NCBI RefSeq assembly: GCF_024189295.1
Contig: NZ_JAIZEN010000012.1
Span: forward strand, 1-64,000
DNA length: 64,000 nucleotides
Source of the DNA: Halobacillus sp. A1
GTDB taxonomy: Bacteria > Bacillota > Bacilli > Bacillales > Halobacillaceae
Direction of reading: 5' to 3'
Numbering within the stretch: the first letter of the stretch is position 1; every line of letters begins with the position of its first letter. The translations under genes were made by a program, and so were the position numbers. Under the pieces are notes generated by a model. That model saw nothing but the letters and a program-made list of their open reading frames with translations. It was not told where the DNA came from and made no database searches. Positions 25,638-34,151 of this stretch are shown piece after piece.

Positions 25638-27401
25638 TTGAATGTTAAACGAAGACAAACCTGGTCATTCATCGTGTTAGTGGTCCTTTTGTTCACTACA
25701 GCACTTCCGGGCGGAGCTTTTGCTAAGGGGGGTCCTCATTATTCTGAAGATGAAGTAGCTTATGGAGAGGAAGGAATGGTAGCCACTGCTCACCCTGCTG
25801 CCACAGAAATTGGTGCAGAGGTTCTCCGTAAAGGGGGAACGGCCATGGATGCAGCGGTTGCTATACAGCTTGCGCTAAACGTGGCAGAGCCGATGATGTC
25901 AGGCATTGGCGGTGGCGGCTTTATGATGGTGTATGAAGCTGAGGAGGACGATGTCTCGATCATTGACAGCCGTGAACGTGCTCCGGCTGGTGCGGAGCCG
26001 GATATGTTCCTTGATGAGAATGGAGAGGTTATACCTTTTTCAGAACGGCATATTACCGGAGATGCTGTTGGTGTGCCCGGGACGTTAAAAGGGTTAATGA
26101 CAGCCTACGACGAATGGGGAACCCGCCCATTTAATCAATTAATCAACCCCGCCATTAAACTTGCACATAAGGGTGTAGAAGTAAATAGTGTGCTGGCAGA
26201 GGCTATTGATGATAATCAATATGAATTATCAAGAAGCGCAGCGAAAGATGTCTTTTTACCTGGCGGTGAGCCTCTGCAGGAAGGAGATAAGCTTGTCCAA
26301 AAAGACCTGGCAGATACCTTTAAACTAATCCGAAAAGATGGGTTAGATGCTTTTTACGGAGGTGAAATTGGACAGGCTCTTGCCGATACGGTTCAGGATT
26401 TTGGCGGCACCATGACATCTGATGATCTGGAAAACTATCAGCTTACAATAGATGAGCCTGTAACGGGGACTTACCGGGGGTACGAAATTGCTTCAATGCC
26501 GCCGCCAAGTTCTGGAGGCCTGACTGTTCTTCAAATGCTTAAAATGCTGGAAGGGTTTGATTTAAGCGAATATGATGTAAAATCACCTGAAAAATATCAT
26601 GTAATGGCCGAAGCGATGCATCTCGCTTATGCTGATCGAAATGCATATATCGGAGACACGCAGTTTGTGGATGTACCGATGGAAGGCATGTTAAATGAAG
26701 AATACTTAGCAGAACGAGCTTCCCTTATCGAGATGGGGCAGGCTAATGAAAATGTCGAACCAGGTGATCCGTGGGAGTATCAAGATGGGGAATTAGACCC
26801 CGCAGCCAGTAGTGAGGACGACCGTGAAATCGGAGAGACCACCCATTTTAGTGTAGCGGATAAATGGGGAAATCACGTGTCCTATACGACAACGATTGAG
26901 CAAGTATTTGGTTCAGGGATTATGGTGCCGGAATACGGTTTTATGCTGAATAATGAGTTAACCGATTTCAGTGCAGTCCCGGGAGGACCTAACCAGGTGA
27001 AGCCTGGCAAACGACCGATGAGCAGCATGACACCTACCATGGTGTTTAAAGACGGCGAACCTTATCTGTCACTTGGTTCCCCTGGCGGCCCTACGATCAT
27101 AACTTCTGTCTTTCAAACGCTCGTTAATGTAATCGATTATGATATGCCGTTGAAGGATGCGATAGAGGAACCGAGAATATACAGTGCCTCTTATCCTCAA
27201 ATTAGTTGGGAAGACGGCATTCCGGATGAAACAAGAGCTACAATGGAAGACTGGGGCCACCAATGGCAAAGCAGCCCTGGAGAAATTGGAAACGTACAGG
27301 CTGTAAGAGTTCTTGAAGATGGCAGTTACGAAGGTGCAGCCGATTCATCAAGAGCCGGTACAGCCATTGGGCTTGATAAAACAACAGGAAAAAATAAATA
27401 A
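25638..27401 (+). CDS. ggt: Gamma-glutamyltransferase
   Basis: A 587-residue secreted gamma-glutamyltranspeptidase (Ntn hydrolase). It transfers or hydrolyses the gamma-glutamyl group of glutathione or poly-gamma-glutamate outside the cell. Visible are a signal peptide, the large-subunit start (ATAHPAATEIGAEVLRKGGT, AMDAAVAIQLALNVAEPM), and the self-cleavage and nucleophile site GETTHFSVADKWGNHVSYTT (Thr of THFSV near residue 405). GSPGGPTIITSV follows near the C-terminus. The TTG start at 25638 follows AAAGGAGGAG; the frame extends 7 codons upstream without a ribosome site. Many acidic residues suggest salt adaptation. Confidence 0.95.
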   Translation: MNVKRRQTWSFIVLVVLLFTTALPGGAFAKGGPHYSEDEVAYGEEGMVATAHPAATEIGAEVLRKGGTAMDAAVAIQLALNVAEPMMSGIGGGGFMMVYEAEEDDVSIIDSRERAPAGAEPDMFLDENGEVIPFSERHITGDAVGVPGTLKGLMTAYDEWGTRPFNQLINPAIKLAHKGVEVNSVLAEAIDDNQYELSRSAAKDVFLPGGEPLQEGDKLVQKDLADTFKLIRKDGLDAFYGGEIGQALADTVQDFGGTMTSDDLENYQLTIDEPVTGTYRGYEIASMPPPSSGGLTVLQMLKMLEGFDLSEYDVKSPEKYHVMAEAMHLAYADRNAYIGDTQFVDVPMEGMLNEEYLAERASLIEMGQANENVEPGDPWEYQDGELDPAASSEDDREIGETTHFSVADKWGNHVSYTTTIEQVFGSGIMVPEYGFMLNNELTDFSAVPGGPNQVKPGKRPMSSMTPTMVFKDGEPYLSLGSPGGPTIITSVFQTLVNVIDYDMPLKDAIEEPRIYSASYPQISWEDGIPDETRATMEDWGHQWQSSPGEIGNVQAVRVLEDGSYEGAADSSRAGTAIGLDKTTGKNK

Positions 27402-27410
27402 GCACCTTAG

Positions 27411-27447
27411 CAGAAAAAGCGGAGTCCTAAATCAGGACTCCGTTTTT
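27411..27447 (+). terminator. Terminator of ggt
   Basis: AAAAAGCGGAGTCCT / AGGACTCCGTTTTT stem with T run. Confidence 0.8.
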
Positions 27448-27593
27448 GATGTTAGACTAATTATTTCATAAAAAATTAAGACTCAGTCCTACTTAAATAA
27501 AAACTGATAAAAATATAAACCCAGTATATAGATTTTTTAAATCATTCCCAAGTGTTATAATAGTTATAACATTATAATGAGGACGTGATCATT

Positions 27594-27845
27594 TTGGATC
27601 AATTCGAAAGAAAAGTTACTAAGATTGGAAACAGCTTTGGAATTACTCTTCCTACAGAACTACTGAAGCAAGTTGGCTTATCACAGGGAGATGATGTCCA
27701 AGTTGAAGTAAAAGACGGGAAAATTGTCTTAAGAAAAAAAGAGGAAATAAGACTTCCCGAAGGGGTCGATGCTGAATTCATGGATGTTTTAAATGATGTG
27801 ATTAATGAGCATGATAAAGCGTTCAAAGGTTTAGTGGACAGATAA
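27594..27845 (+). CDS. AbrB/MazE-type antitoxin of a Doc module
   Basis: An 83-residue AbrB/SpoVT-fold DNA-binding protein (ERKVTKIGNSFGITLPTELL, then GDDVQVEVKDGKIVLRKKEE) with an acidic C-terminal tail of the kind that neutralises toxins (FMDVLNDVINEHDKAFKGLV). The start at TTG 27594 matches the usual start of this family; GTG 27585 is possible. Its stop overlaps by one base the ATG of a broken Doc-like toxin frame, the normal layout of AbrB-Doc toxin-antitoxin pairs. It is now an orphan antitoxin. Confidence 0.8.
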   Translation: MDQFERKVTKIGNSFGITLPTELLKQVGLSQGDDVQVEVKDGKIVLRKKEEIRLPEGVDAEFMDVLNDVINEHDKAFKGLVDR

Positions 27846-28039
27846 TGAATGAGGTTGTCTATTTAACAACAAATCAAGTTATCGCTATTAACGCTGTCCA
27901 AATTCGCCTATTTCTCTATTACTTCATTCTTTTTCCTTTATTCCTTTTAACAATTCAAGAATTTGTTCATTTGTTTTATTCAATCTCCTCAGCTGTAACT
28001 CAATCGAAAAAACCGTTACGATTACAGCTATCCCAATAA
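27845..28039 (+). pseudogene. Truncated Doc (death-on-curing) toxin remnant
   Basis: The first 20 residues, MNEVVYLTTNQVIAINAVQI, are the standard N-terminus of Doc-family (Fic fold) toxins. After about 27905 the frame continues with unrelated hydrophobic sequence, and no Fic motif (HPFxxGNKR-type) occurs downstream. The antisense strand from 28049 encodes a different small protein, so foreign DNA has replaced the rest of the toxin. Confidence 0.75.
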
Positions 28040-28049
28040 TGATCTCCAT
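27924..28049 (-). CDS. Small membrane protein (41 aa)
   Basis: A 41-residue protein: one hydrophobic helix (MEIIIGIAVIVTVFSIELQL) followed by a charged amphipathic helix (RRLNKTNEQILELLKGIKEK). GAGGAG lies 9 bases before the ATG. The plan resembles small Bacillus membrane-anchored helices, but I cannot name a family. Its 3' end abuts the truncated Doc remnant. Confidence 0.6.
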   Translation of the reverse strand: MEIIIGIAVIVTVFSIELQLRRLNKTNEQILELLKGIKEKE

Positions 28050-28124
28050 GGAATTGGTCTCCTCACATTTTACGATGCACTTCAAATTTCACAAAGAAGT
28101 TTTCAACTTTCAAACTTGCCTTCG

Positions 28125-28424
28125 TCAGTCTAATAATGAGCCCATAATAAATGGTGCGATGATTAATAGTATAGAAGTAAAAACAAGTGCATTCGAAACT
28201 TTTTCAGGCAGCTTCCTTCTTCCTTTTCCCTTATACCAACCAGAGAATTGCAACTTGTTTCTATATAGTACAAAATATAAAACTAATATTGCTAATGCAC
28301 CGAGCCACGAATAGCTTTCCGTTGGTTCATGGATTGCATAAATTTCACCAATAAATGCAAAAACCAAGCCGCCAAGTAGTACAAAAATTAAGATGATGCG
28401 CAGTAATTCTAATATCGTCCTCAT
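28125..28424 (-). CDS. Membrane protein, unknown
   Basis: A 99-residue protein with three hydrophobic segments (ILIFVLLGGLVFAFIG, WLGALAILVLYFVLY, ALVFTSILLIIAPFI) and a basic loop KGKGRRKLPEK between the last two. The start at 28424 has GGAAGGAGG. It is preceded on the same strand by another small membrane gene. Not recognised. Confidence 0.55.
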   Translation of the reverse strand: MRTILELLRIILIFVLLGGLVFAFIGEIYAIHEPTESYSWLGALAILVLYFVLYRNKLQFSGWYKGKGRRKLPEKVSNALVFTSILLIIAPFIMGSLLD

Positions 28425-28507
28425 CTCTAACCTCCTTCCTCTTTTATTCATACCTTATAGTCCTCAAAAACTACTATTAGAAAAAATCAGGAGACGACGT
28501 ATGACGA

Positions 28508-28675
28508 CTAGGAGTAAGTTATATTTACCGCTGCTAAGGCGATGATAAACAAGACGTATAATGACAAGGCGATTTTCTTATTACCTTTATGTCCCTCTTT
28601 ATTCTTAAGAACCGTAATGAGTTTATAAGTTAAAAATAGAGCTGCTAAAATTGAAACCAAAAACACGCCATTCAT
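28508..28675 (-). CDS. Small two-span membrane protein (55 aa)
   Basis: A 55-residue protein: hydrophobic MNGVFLVSILAALFLTYKLI, basic loop LKNKEGHKGNKK, hydrophobic IALSLYVLFIIALAAVNITY. The ribosome site is weak. The middle ~90 bases of the gene recur as a degenerate copy at 30757-30842. Function unknown. Confidence 0.5.
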   Translation of the reverse strand: MNGVFLVSILAALFLTYKLITVLKNKEGHKGNKKIALSLYVLFIIALAAVNITYS

Positions 28676-28783
28676 TGGGATTACCCCTCGCGTTCATTAA
28701 CTTTAGTTTGCACTTGCTTAAAATTAGTGATGATAGTTTCCACGGGAAAGCTTAATGTTTCTAACGTATTGTAAAACTCTTAA

Positions 28784-29224
28784 TCAATGTCTCTGCATGA
28801 CATTACCGACCTTAGCAAACAAGCCAGTGAGACCGAAATAAATGTTAAAAAAGATCAGCCCGCAAAGAGCTCCAACTGCAATGTTTCTCAGAAAACCTGA
28901 GATTGAATTAGAGGATAAAAATCTCTGCACCGTAAAATCTTCAAAAATAATAGAATAAATCGGCGGGAAATACATAATCAAAACCCACAGCACAGCCCCA
29001 CTCAACATATACACGAGAAAATTCGTCAGGTATCGATTTCTCCATTGAATCCACAAGTACATGATTTTAACAATTATTCCGCTGCCCACAAATACAATGA
29101 AAGCAATTAGAAATACTAGAAGCGCATATTCTTCGCTGCCTTGCCAATAGAAATAAAGACTCACGAGCAATGCAGCTAAAATACTTGTTAGGATTTGGAT
29201 TACTCCTTCTCTCACCTTGTTCAA
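28784..29224 (-). CDS. Polytopic membrane protein, unknown
   Basis: A 146-residue membrane protein with four hydrophobic segments (ILTSILAALLVSLYFYW, YALLVFLIAFIVFVGSG, FLVYMLSGAVLWVLIMYF, NIAVGALCGLIFFNIYF). A TTG start follows GGGAGGAG. It belongs to a run of small membrane genes on the minus strand from 28.1 to 30.5 kb. No family assigned. Confidence 0.55.
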   Translation of the reverse strand: MNKVREGVIQILTSILAALLVSLYFYWQGSEEYALLVFLIAFIVFVGSGIIVKIMYLWIQWRNRYLTNFLVYMLSGAVLWVLIMYFPPIYSIIFEDFTVQRFLSSNSISGFLRNIAVGALCGLIFFNIYFGLTGLFAKVGNVMQRH

Positions 29225-29420
29225 ACCGACTCCTCCCTTAGATTTTGTCCTTTCACTATTTTCCCAATAGACTGAACAGTAATTAATGGGATAAGCCTCT
29301 ATCTAACTAGCCAAATTTTGCACCGATGATATTCTCTTTTCGATATATTTATAAAGCTGGGTTACAGATTCTTAGAGGTCAAAGATTGTTACAATTACAT
29401 GTAGTAAATCTGATGTTCCC

Positions 29421-29876
29421 TTATAAAATATTAATTCTGACGACCTCTCCTATATTAACCCCCACCCAGGTGACGATAAATGGAAGAGCGTCGGTAGGAA
29501 AGTCCATTCTTGCAGATCCAAAATCCAAAACAAATAAAAAAACTGTAAAAACAATGCTAAGAACACTCAAAAGTCCAGCTTCTATCATGTTTTTTCGTTT
29601 CCAGCGCTTCTCCCCCTTATTATCTCTTTCAAAATCCTCAAGAAAGCGGCTTGTCTTTGTTCCGATCGTCTTACCTGTCTTAAGCTTGTACAGTGAATAT
29701 ACTGTTACCCCCCAGAAAAACACGCAGCATAAACCAAGAAGGACGGCAGCTGACCCTCCCTCCTTCATATAATAAATAAACAGAACGAATGACAGCAGCA
29801 TGGAGATATTGTGTTGGACCAAACGCTTCTTTTTTAAACGCTTAACTTCTTGAATATCCCATTCTGTTTCATCCAT
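29421..29876 (-). CDS. Membrane protein, unknown
   Basis: A 151-residue protein: charged N-terminus (MDETEWDIQEVKRLKKKR), two close membrane spans (ISMLLSFVLFIYYM and VLLGLCCVFFWGVTVYSLY), a hydrophilic loop, and two more (GLLSVLSIVFTVFLFVLDF; ALPFIVTWVGVNIG). The start at 29876 is set by GGGAGG; the frame reaches 11 codons further. Located 48 bases after the DUF4328-like gene, probably one operon. Confidence 0.55.
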   Translation of the reverse strand: MDETEWDIQEVKRLKKKRLVQHNISMLLSFVLFIYYMKEGGSAAVLLGLCCVFFWGVTVYSLYKLKTGKTIGTKTSRFLEDFERDNKGEKRWKRKNMIEAGLLSVLSIVFTVFLFVLDFGSARMDFPTDALPFIVTWVGVNIGEVVRINIL

Positions 29877-29924
29877 CATATCCTCCCTTTCTATATAGAT
29901 TCCTTTCATTTCAGAATTAAACGA

Positions 29925-30545
29925 TTACTGTGAATAACCAGCACTATCTGCTTCACCACTATTCAAATCATGCTCGGATAACCTTAATAAACCAATCGAC
30001 ACCGCTTTAATAATCAGGATGTACATTACAACCAACGCACCATCTCCTAAATATAATGTAAACCACAAAGCGCTAAAAGACTCTAGGGTTGACTGCCTCG
30101 ACAAATAAGAACTCAAAACAGTTGTAGCTATCATGAGAAAATAATATATAGGGATATATAACGCTAGTCTTGATCCGATTGTATGTACAGATGAATTCTT
30201 TTTAAAATAGTCTGCCATCGTCGAATAAACGTTCCATAACCCATATATATTGTAAATTGGAATCAAAACACGAGCGATGGCGCCACCTGGTGTAATAGGG
30301 TAAAATTCATCCAACGCTTGTAAATCTTTGTGTACTTTAAATAGCCAGAAGAGATACATGATCGTATAGATAACTACGTTTACACTTACTACAACAGAAA
30401 CGATAATATCATAGGTCAAGAAGGCTTCTCCCGCCCCGGCCACTCTTACAATGACTATATTCACCATTAATAGTATGGTTAGCCCGATATCTGCCCAAAG
30501 AAATTTTGTTAAGACATTCCCTAACCGCTTTGATCTTAACTCCAT
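29925..30545 (-). CDS. DUF4328-like membrane protein
   Basis: A 206-residue membrane protein with about five hydrophobic segments. The central YPITPGGAIARVLIPIYNIY and the following GLWNVYSTMADYFKK match the DUF4328 pattern, in which a TPG..A..WF.P.N..W type motif separates membrane spans. GGGAGGG precedes the ATG. Family function is unknown. It leads the small membrane operon at 29.4-30.5 kb. Confidence 0.65.
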   Translation of the reverse strand: MELRSKRLGNVLTKFLWADIGLTILLMVNIVIVRVAGAGEAFLTYDIIVSVVVSVNVVIYTIMYLFWLFKVHKDLQALDEFYPITPGGAIARVLIPIYNIYGLWNVYSTMADYFKKNSSVHTIGSRLALYIPIYYFLMIATTVLSSYLSRQSTLESFSALWFTLYLGDGALVVMYILIIKAVSIGLLRLSEHDLNSGEADSAGYSQ

Positions 30546-30606
30546 CTAAACCCTCCCATAGAAACTCTCCTCATAAATTAATTGTCATGTTATTTAACCA
30601 GAATAT

Positions 30607-30652
30607 GAAACCCAACTACTTCTTCATACGACTGAACCAGTAGTTGGGTTTC
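30607..30652 (-). terminator. Terminator between the VOC and DUF4328 genes
   Basis: AAACCCAACTACT / AGTAGTTGGGTTT stem with a ~20-base loop; T residues on both exits. Confidence 0.65.
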
Positions 30653-30756
30653 ATGACTATCCACAATTTAGTGGAGCAAACCGCTTATCAGTAACAACAC
30701 TTCACTTCTTTTTTTAAAATTAATTTCACCCACATAAAAACGCCCGTCCCCAAAGA

Positions 30757-30842
30757 AGAAACAGGCGATTTTCTTATTATTTTTATGTCCTTCTTTGTTC
30801 TTAAGAACTGTAATTAGTTTATAAGTTAAAGATAGAGCTGCT
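30757..30842 (-). repeat. Degenerate duplicate of part of the 28508-28675 gene
   Basis: GGCGATTTTCTTATTA, TTTATGTCC, TTCTTAAGAACTGTAAT and AGTTTATAAGTTAAA occur in the same order and spacing as at 28557-28648 with several substitutions. It has no start codon or full frame, so it is a decayed partial copy. Confidence 0.75.
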
Positions 30843-30882
30843 GTTACTTTACTAATGTCCTTGTTAAAGTCTGTTGTGGAAA

Positions 30883-31254
30883 TTATCTGTGTTGATCGAT
30901 TAGGATAGGATTACCATCTGGATCTGTAATTGTAATATGCTCCGGACCTTCAGTAGTTTCATCAGCTTCAGAGTCCAGGTTAACTCCGTTTTCTTTCAAC
31001 TGCTTCTGGATTTCTCGCACATCTGTAAACGAATCAATGTTTTCGGCATTTTGATTCCACCCGGGATTGAAGGTTAAGATGTTTTTCTCAAACATTCCTT
31101 GGAATAAACCAATCACACAGTCTTCATTTTTCATTATGAGCCACTTCTGACTGGGATCCCCTCCAAACGATTGAAACCCTAATTTTTCATAAAAATCTTT
31201 TGATTTGTTTATGTCCTTCACACTTAAACTTATGGAAAATGCTCCAAGTTTCAT
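30883..31254 (-). CDS. VOC-family (glyoxalase/bleomycin-resistance-like) protein
   Basis: A 123-residue vicinal-oxygen-chelate protein with two beta-alpha-beta-beta units: AFSISLSVKDINKSKDFYEK at the start, then EHITITDPDGNPILIDQHR at the end. Possible metal ligands are the Glu and His of the second half; the first half lacks the usual N-terminal His. It might be a lyase-type enzyme or a small-molecule binding or resistance protein. Single gene. Confidence 0.8.
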   Translation of the reverse strand: MKLGAFSISLSVKDINKSKDFYEKLGFQSFGGDPSQKWLIMKNEDCVIGLFQGMFEKNILTFNPGWNQNAENIDSFTDVREIQKQLKENGVNLDSEADETTEGPEHITITDPDGNPILIDQHR

Positions 31255-31653
31255 AAATAATCCCCCCGTTTTTTAGTTTCTAAATTAAAGGTTCGCTTTT
31301 ATTATGTGAAATTCCTTGTTCTATCTATAAGTATATCGAGTATTTAAGTTTAAAAGATTTTGTAAAAGGGAGTTGTCTTCAGAAATGGGGGACTACCCCC
31401 GTTCTGCATATTAGACATTTATTTAAAAGACTCTGCCACTGTAATCAAGTCTTCTTTTGAGGAACTGGTTCAACTATTTCTCAATCGATTACTGCACGTT
31501 TCTTTAAGACTTCGTTTAGAAACAGAACCACTACCGCCCCAGTGTTTCATTACCTATAGATCAGGTAATTGTTCTTTTACAAGCCGTAAAGAAGTCTTAT
31601 TGATGCCAAGTATTCGCATGTACTCCTATCCTTTACGTTAGCAGGTGAGGTAA
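31255..31653. other. Intergenic region, no gene seen
   Basis: About 400 AT-rich bases. A fragment CTTCAGAAATGGGGGACTACCCCCGTTCTG near 31380 shares words with the GGTGCCTG-type repeats at 33268 and 34150. On the minus strand near 31620-31565 a short peptide RILGINKTSLRLVKEQLPDL is open but has no gene context. Confidence 0.4.
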
Positions 31654-32025
31654 ATGTCTAGATCCTTAGAAAAAAATGAACATCAACTGGCGAAGTTAGA
31701 TTGTCATTTTGCAGAGATGAATTACAATTTTGGTCCTGGGAAATTAATCGCAACTAATCAAAGGCTGTTTTTTTACAGTAACGATGCTTCCTTAGTACAA
31801 GGATTCCGTGAATTTTCTTATGAAAAGTTAAAACCGATTCGAAAGAGAAGCTCACGACAGCCATTTAAGTTTTTCTCAAAACTACTTGCCCCAGATGAAT
31901 ATGGGTGGTTTATGTATGATGGTGAAGTATATACCATTACTCTTCTTTCCGTGGATGAGGGTGAATTTGAAGAGTTTGTTAATATAGTTAATGAACAAAT
32001 CAACAATAAACGGAATCGTAATTAA
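31654..32025 (+). CDS. PH-domain-like protein, unknown role
   Basis: A 123-residue protein whose pattern (EMNYNFGPGKLIATNQRLFF, then ASLVQGFREFSYEKLKPIRK, and a C-terminal helix VDEGEFEEFVNIVNEQI) resembles small bacterial PH-like domains, in which L.aTnqRl is typical. Such domains bind membranes or partner proteins. GGTGAGG precedes the ATG. It is followed by a terminator. Confidence 0.6.
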   Translation: MSRSLEKNEHQLAKLDCHFAEMNYNFGPGKLIATNQRLFFYSNDASLVQGFREFSYEKLKPIRKRSSRQPFKFFSKLLAPDEYGWFMYDGEVYTITLLSVDEGEFEEFVNIVNEQINNKRNRN

Positions 32026-32156
32026 TGCACCTTGTCGGGCTTAAAGTTTTGAATCCACAACACCTATTATGCTGTTAACGAGATAGTCCAAATGATGATG
32101 ACTATCTTCCGGTTATTTATCAAAATTTAAGAAATCATTGAGAATAGTTAAGATTT

Positions 32157-32190
32157 TCGAACCCTGCTTTCTCATCAAAAGCAGGGTTTA
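32157..32190 (+). terminator. Terminator
   Basis: AACCCTGCTTT / AAAGCAGGGTT stem followed by TTATTTTTTTT, 130 bases after the PH-like gene. Confidence 0.75.
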
Positions 32191-32252
32191 TTTTTTTTGA
32201 CTTTTTTGTTTAAATAAGAAATAAATTCTATATAAGAGGAGATTTCTACAAA

Positions 32253-32477
32253 ATGAAAATCATCGAACTCATCGATAGAGTTTACCTAATCGTTATTCTC
32301 GGTGCGCTAGTCATGTATTTAGCGGGAGCGCTAAACGGCGAGTATCTTATTCCGATTGTTGGCGGTTCATTCATCATTCGATCGCTTCGCAAATTTCTAG
32401 AGGACGAAATGACGTTAACTTATAGATTGTATGGTGGTCTTGGAGTGTTTTTTGTGGCTGTCGTCTTTTTTATTTAG
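32253..32477 (+). CDS. Small membrane protein (74 aa), unknown
   Basis: A 74-residue protein with three hydrophobic stretches (VYLIVILGALVMYLAG, YLIPIVGGSFIIRSL, GGLGVFFVAVVFFI). AGAGGAGA precedes the ATG. It is preceded by a terminator and has no partner. Not recognised. Confidence 0.6.
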   Translation: MKIIELIDRVYLIVILGALVMYLAGALNGEYLIPIVGGSFIIRSLRKFLEDEMTLTYRLYGGLGVFFVAVVFFI

Positions 32478-32876
32478 AGGGGTTTCATTATTTTATGGAT
32501 GCCATTTTAGGGTTATTTAACTATAGCTCCCTACCCAGGAAGGCTTACCACATCTTTTAAAGGGCGGAGAGTTGAACGGATATTTCATTTGAATAGATAC
32601 TTGCTGTATGAAGAATGTTTTAACTAGGTTTTGTAAGCAGAGTGATAAAATTACTATTTTTTGTTTTTCTCCTGGTATACATAAAAAAATACATCAGAGG
32701 TTCAAATGAAAGTGCCTAAGTCCCGGTCGGATGCCGCTGTTTCAAGTTCCACCCCCCCTCCGCTTTTACGGCTTCAAAAGAAATCCAAAAGAGGAACTAA
32801 CGGAATCTTTTATTGTATTGCTATGGCTCCTCTACCTATAATGAGAACAAACGTTCCTTGTATTGGAGGGGAAACG
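32478..32876. other. Intergenic region upstream of the YolD gene
   Basis: About 400 bases without a gene except an in-frame but unlikely extension of the YolD frame from 32706. It contains a LexA-type box at 32844. Confidence 0.45.
32844..32857. promoter_or_regulatory. LexA/DinR-type SOS box
   Basis: AGAACAAACGTTCC fits the Bacillus SOS consensus CGAACRNRYGTTYC at 13 of 14 positions (only the first base differs). It lies 20 bases before the YolD-like start, so DNA-damage induction is predicted. Confidence 0.65.
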
Positions 32877-33215
32877 ATGAGGAATACAAATGACCGCGGC
32901 ACGATTAAATGGACATCGCTCATGCTTCCCGAACATGTTGAAATGGTTCAGGAGATATGGAGAGAGACGGAAAGAATTGAAAAGCCGGTGATCGATGAAC
33001 AGCAGATGGAAGAAAACAGCTTTGCCTTACAGCGTTCAATGAATGATGACCTGACCGTTAACGTGAAGTATCATAATGGCTTTGATTTTAGCTACGCCGC
33101 AATAAAAGTAAACCAGATGGATCCGAGTACGAAGAAAGTGAGAGGGATTGATCCGAAAACGAAAGAGACGGTCTCTCTTTTGTTTGATGATATTTCAGAG
33201 ATCACTTTTCCTTAA
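32877..33215 (+). CDS. YolD-like protein, predicted SOS-regulated
   Basis: A 112-residue YolD-family protein (NDRGTIKWTSLMLPEHVEMV at the start, then IDEQQMEENSFALQRSM and a C-terminal beta part TVSLLFDDISEITF). In Bacillus YolD is usually encoded beside a Y-family DNA polymerase such as UvrX and is probably its accessory factor. Here there is no polymerase partner. The ATG at 32877 follows GGAGGGG; a LexA-like box just upstream supports an SOS role. Confidence 0.8.
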   Translation: MRNTNDRGTIKWTSLMLPEHVEMVQEIWRETERIEKPVIDEQQMEENSFALQRSMNDDLTVNVKYHNGFDFSYAAIKVNQMDPSTKKVRGIDPKTKETVSLLFDDISEITFP

Positions 33216-33267
33216 TTCAACGCCTGATATTATTTCTGATTTCCACACTTCTATGTCGTTGAAAGAA

Positions 33268-33322
33268 ATCGGTGCCTGCCCCCCGTTCTGCTAAAGTTTT
33301 AACGCAGCGGGGACAGGCACCA
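33268..33322. repeat. GGTGCCTG-type inverted repeat, copy 1
   Basis: CGGTGCCTGCCCCCCGTTC and GCAGCGGGGACAGGCACC form inverted arms around CTGCTAAAGTTTTAAC. A related copy lies at 34152 and a half copy at 33706. This word family is common between Bacillaceae genes. Confidence 0.7.
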
Positions 33323-33364
33323 TTATTGTTAGTTATAAAATTAGGATCCAATCTATCTATGATA

Positions 33365-33445
33365 TTATTTCTTCTTTTTATAGAAACTCCCGCCTAAAGC
33401 AGCTATAAAGATTACAAATATCGCTACAATTATACTCATATCCAT
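33365..33445 (-). CDS. Tiny membrane peptide (26 aa)
   Basis: The peptide MDMSIIVAIFVIFIAALG..KKKK is one membrane helix with a basic C-terminus. GGGGGTGG precedes the ATG by five bases. It resembles the 28-residue peptide at 37772-37858 in plan. Could be a small regulatory or toxin-like membrane peptide; unproven. Confidence 0.4.
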   Translation of the reverse strand: MDMSIIVAIFVIFIAALGGSFYKKKK

Positions 33446-33741
33446 ACTACCACCCCCAGTATGAATGCACTTACTTTTCCTTATTAGATTACAGACAATT
33501 TTTATCCACCATAGAAATAATTGGTTTCGTAATCTTATGCTTCCCGGTAGAGTCTTTGCACGCGATCAGAAGGCCTTTCGCTGGTGAATAACATAGGAAA
33601 TGCTCCATGAAATGAAATATAGGAGTATTACACTAAGCACGGCTTCTGTATATAGTCTGAACTTGTTCAATAACTTTTAGCAAACCATTAAAAGCCCAAA
33701 CTAACACTGAAATGGTGCCTGACCCCCATTCTTTAGATACT
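33446..33741. other. Intergenic region, nothing recognised
   Basis: About 300 bases with a half copy of the GGTGCCTG repeat (GGTGCCTGACCCCCATTCT, 33714-33732). No gene supported. Confidence 0.4.
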
Positions 33742-33768
33742 AAAAAAACCGCCCTGAAAAGCGGTAAT
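33742..33768 (-). terminator. Terminator
   Basis: ACCGC / GCGGT stem with an eight-base loop; on the minus strand it is followed by a run of T residues, 50 bases after the small gene ending at 33816. Confidence 0.6.
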
Positions 33769-33815
33769 TATAACTATCGATTTCCTTTTCTCAACGAATA
33801 AGAAAGTCATGTTCA

Positions 33816-33971
33816 CTAATTTTTCTCCAATATAACAAGTGAAGAAACCATGGGAACCAATCCAACTGGACTCTGAGAAACGACCTTCCATCCTTCTTGA
33901 AGTAGTTGGTTTAACTCATCTACGTTATTCTTTTTATCGGATTGATAATTAACTGTGATGGCCTTTTGCAT
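33816..33971 (-). CDS. Small hypothetical protein (51 aa)
   Basis: A 51-residue protein: MQKAITVNYQSDKKNNVDEL, then NQLLQEGWKVVSQSPVG and a hydrophobic beta end SSLVILEK. The LNQLLQEGWKV pattern is common in small DUF4177-like proteins of Firmicutes. The ATG at 33971 follows GGGGAGG; the frame extends 12 codons upstream without support. Confidence 0.6.
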   Translation of the reverse strand: MQKAITVNYQSDKKNNVDELNQLLQEGWKVVSQSPVGLVPMVSSLVILEKN

Positions 33972-34151
33972 AATACACCTCCCCAACCCCAATATGCTAA
34001 ACAACATTATACTCTATCAACCTCATTTTTTATTGGAGCCACAAACAGAGATCATTTTAGTTAATTATATAATAAAGGCTTTACATAATATATATAGCAT
34101 GACGATATCCAGTAAATAAAGGAACATTCCTACATAAACATCATTTTAAAT

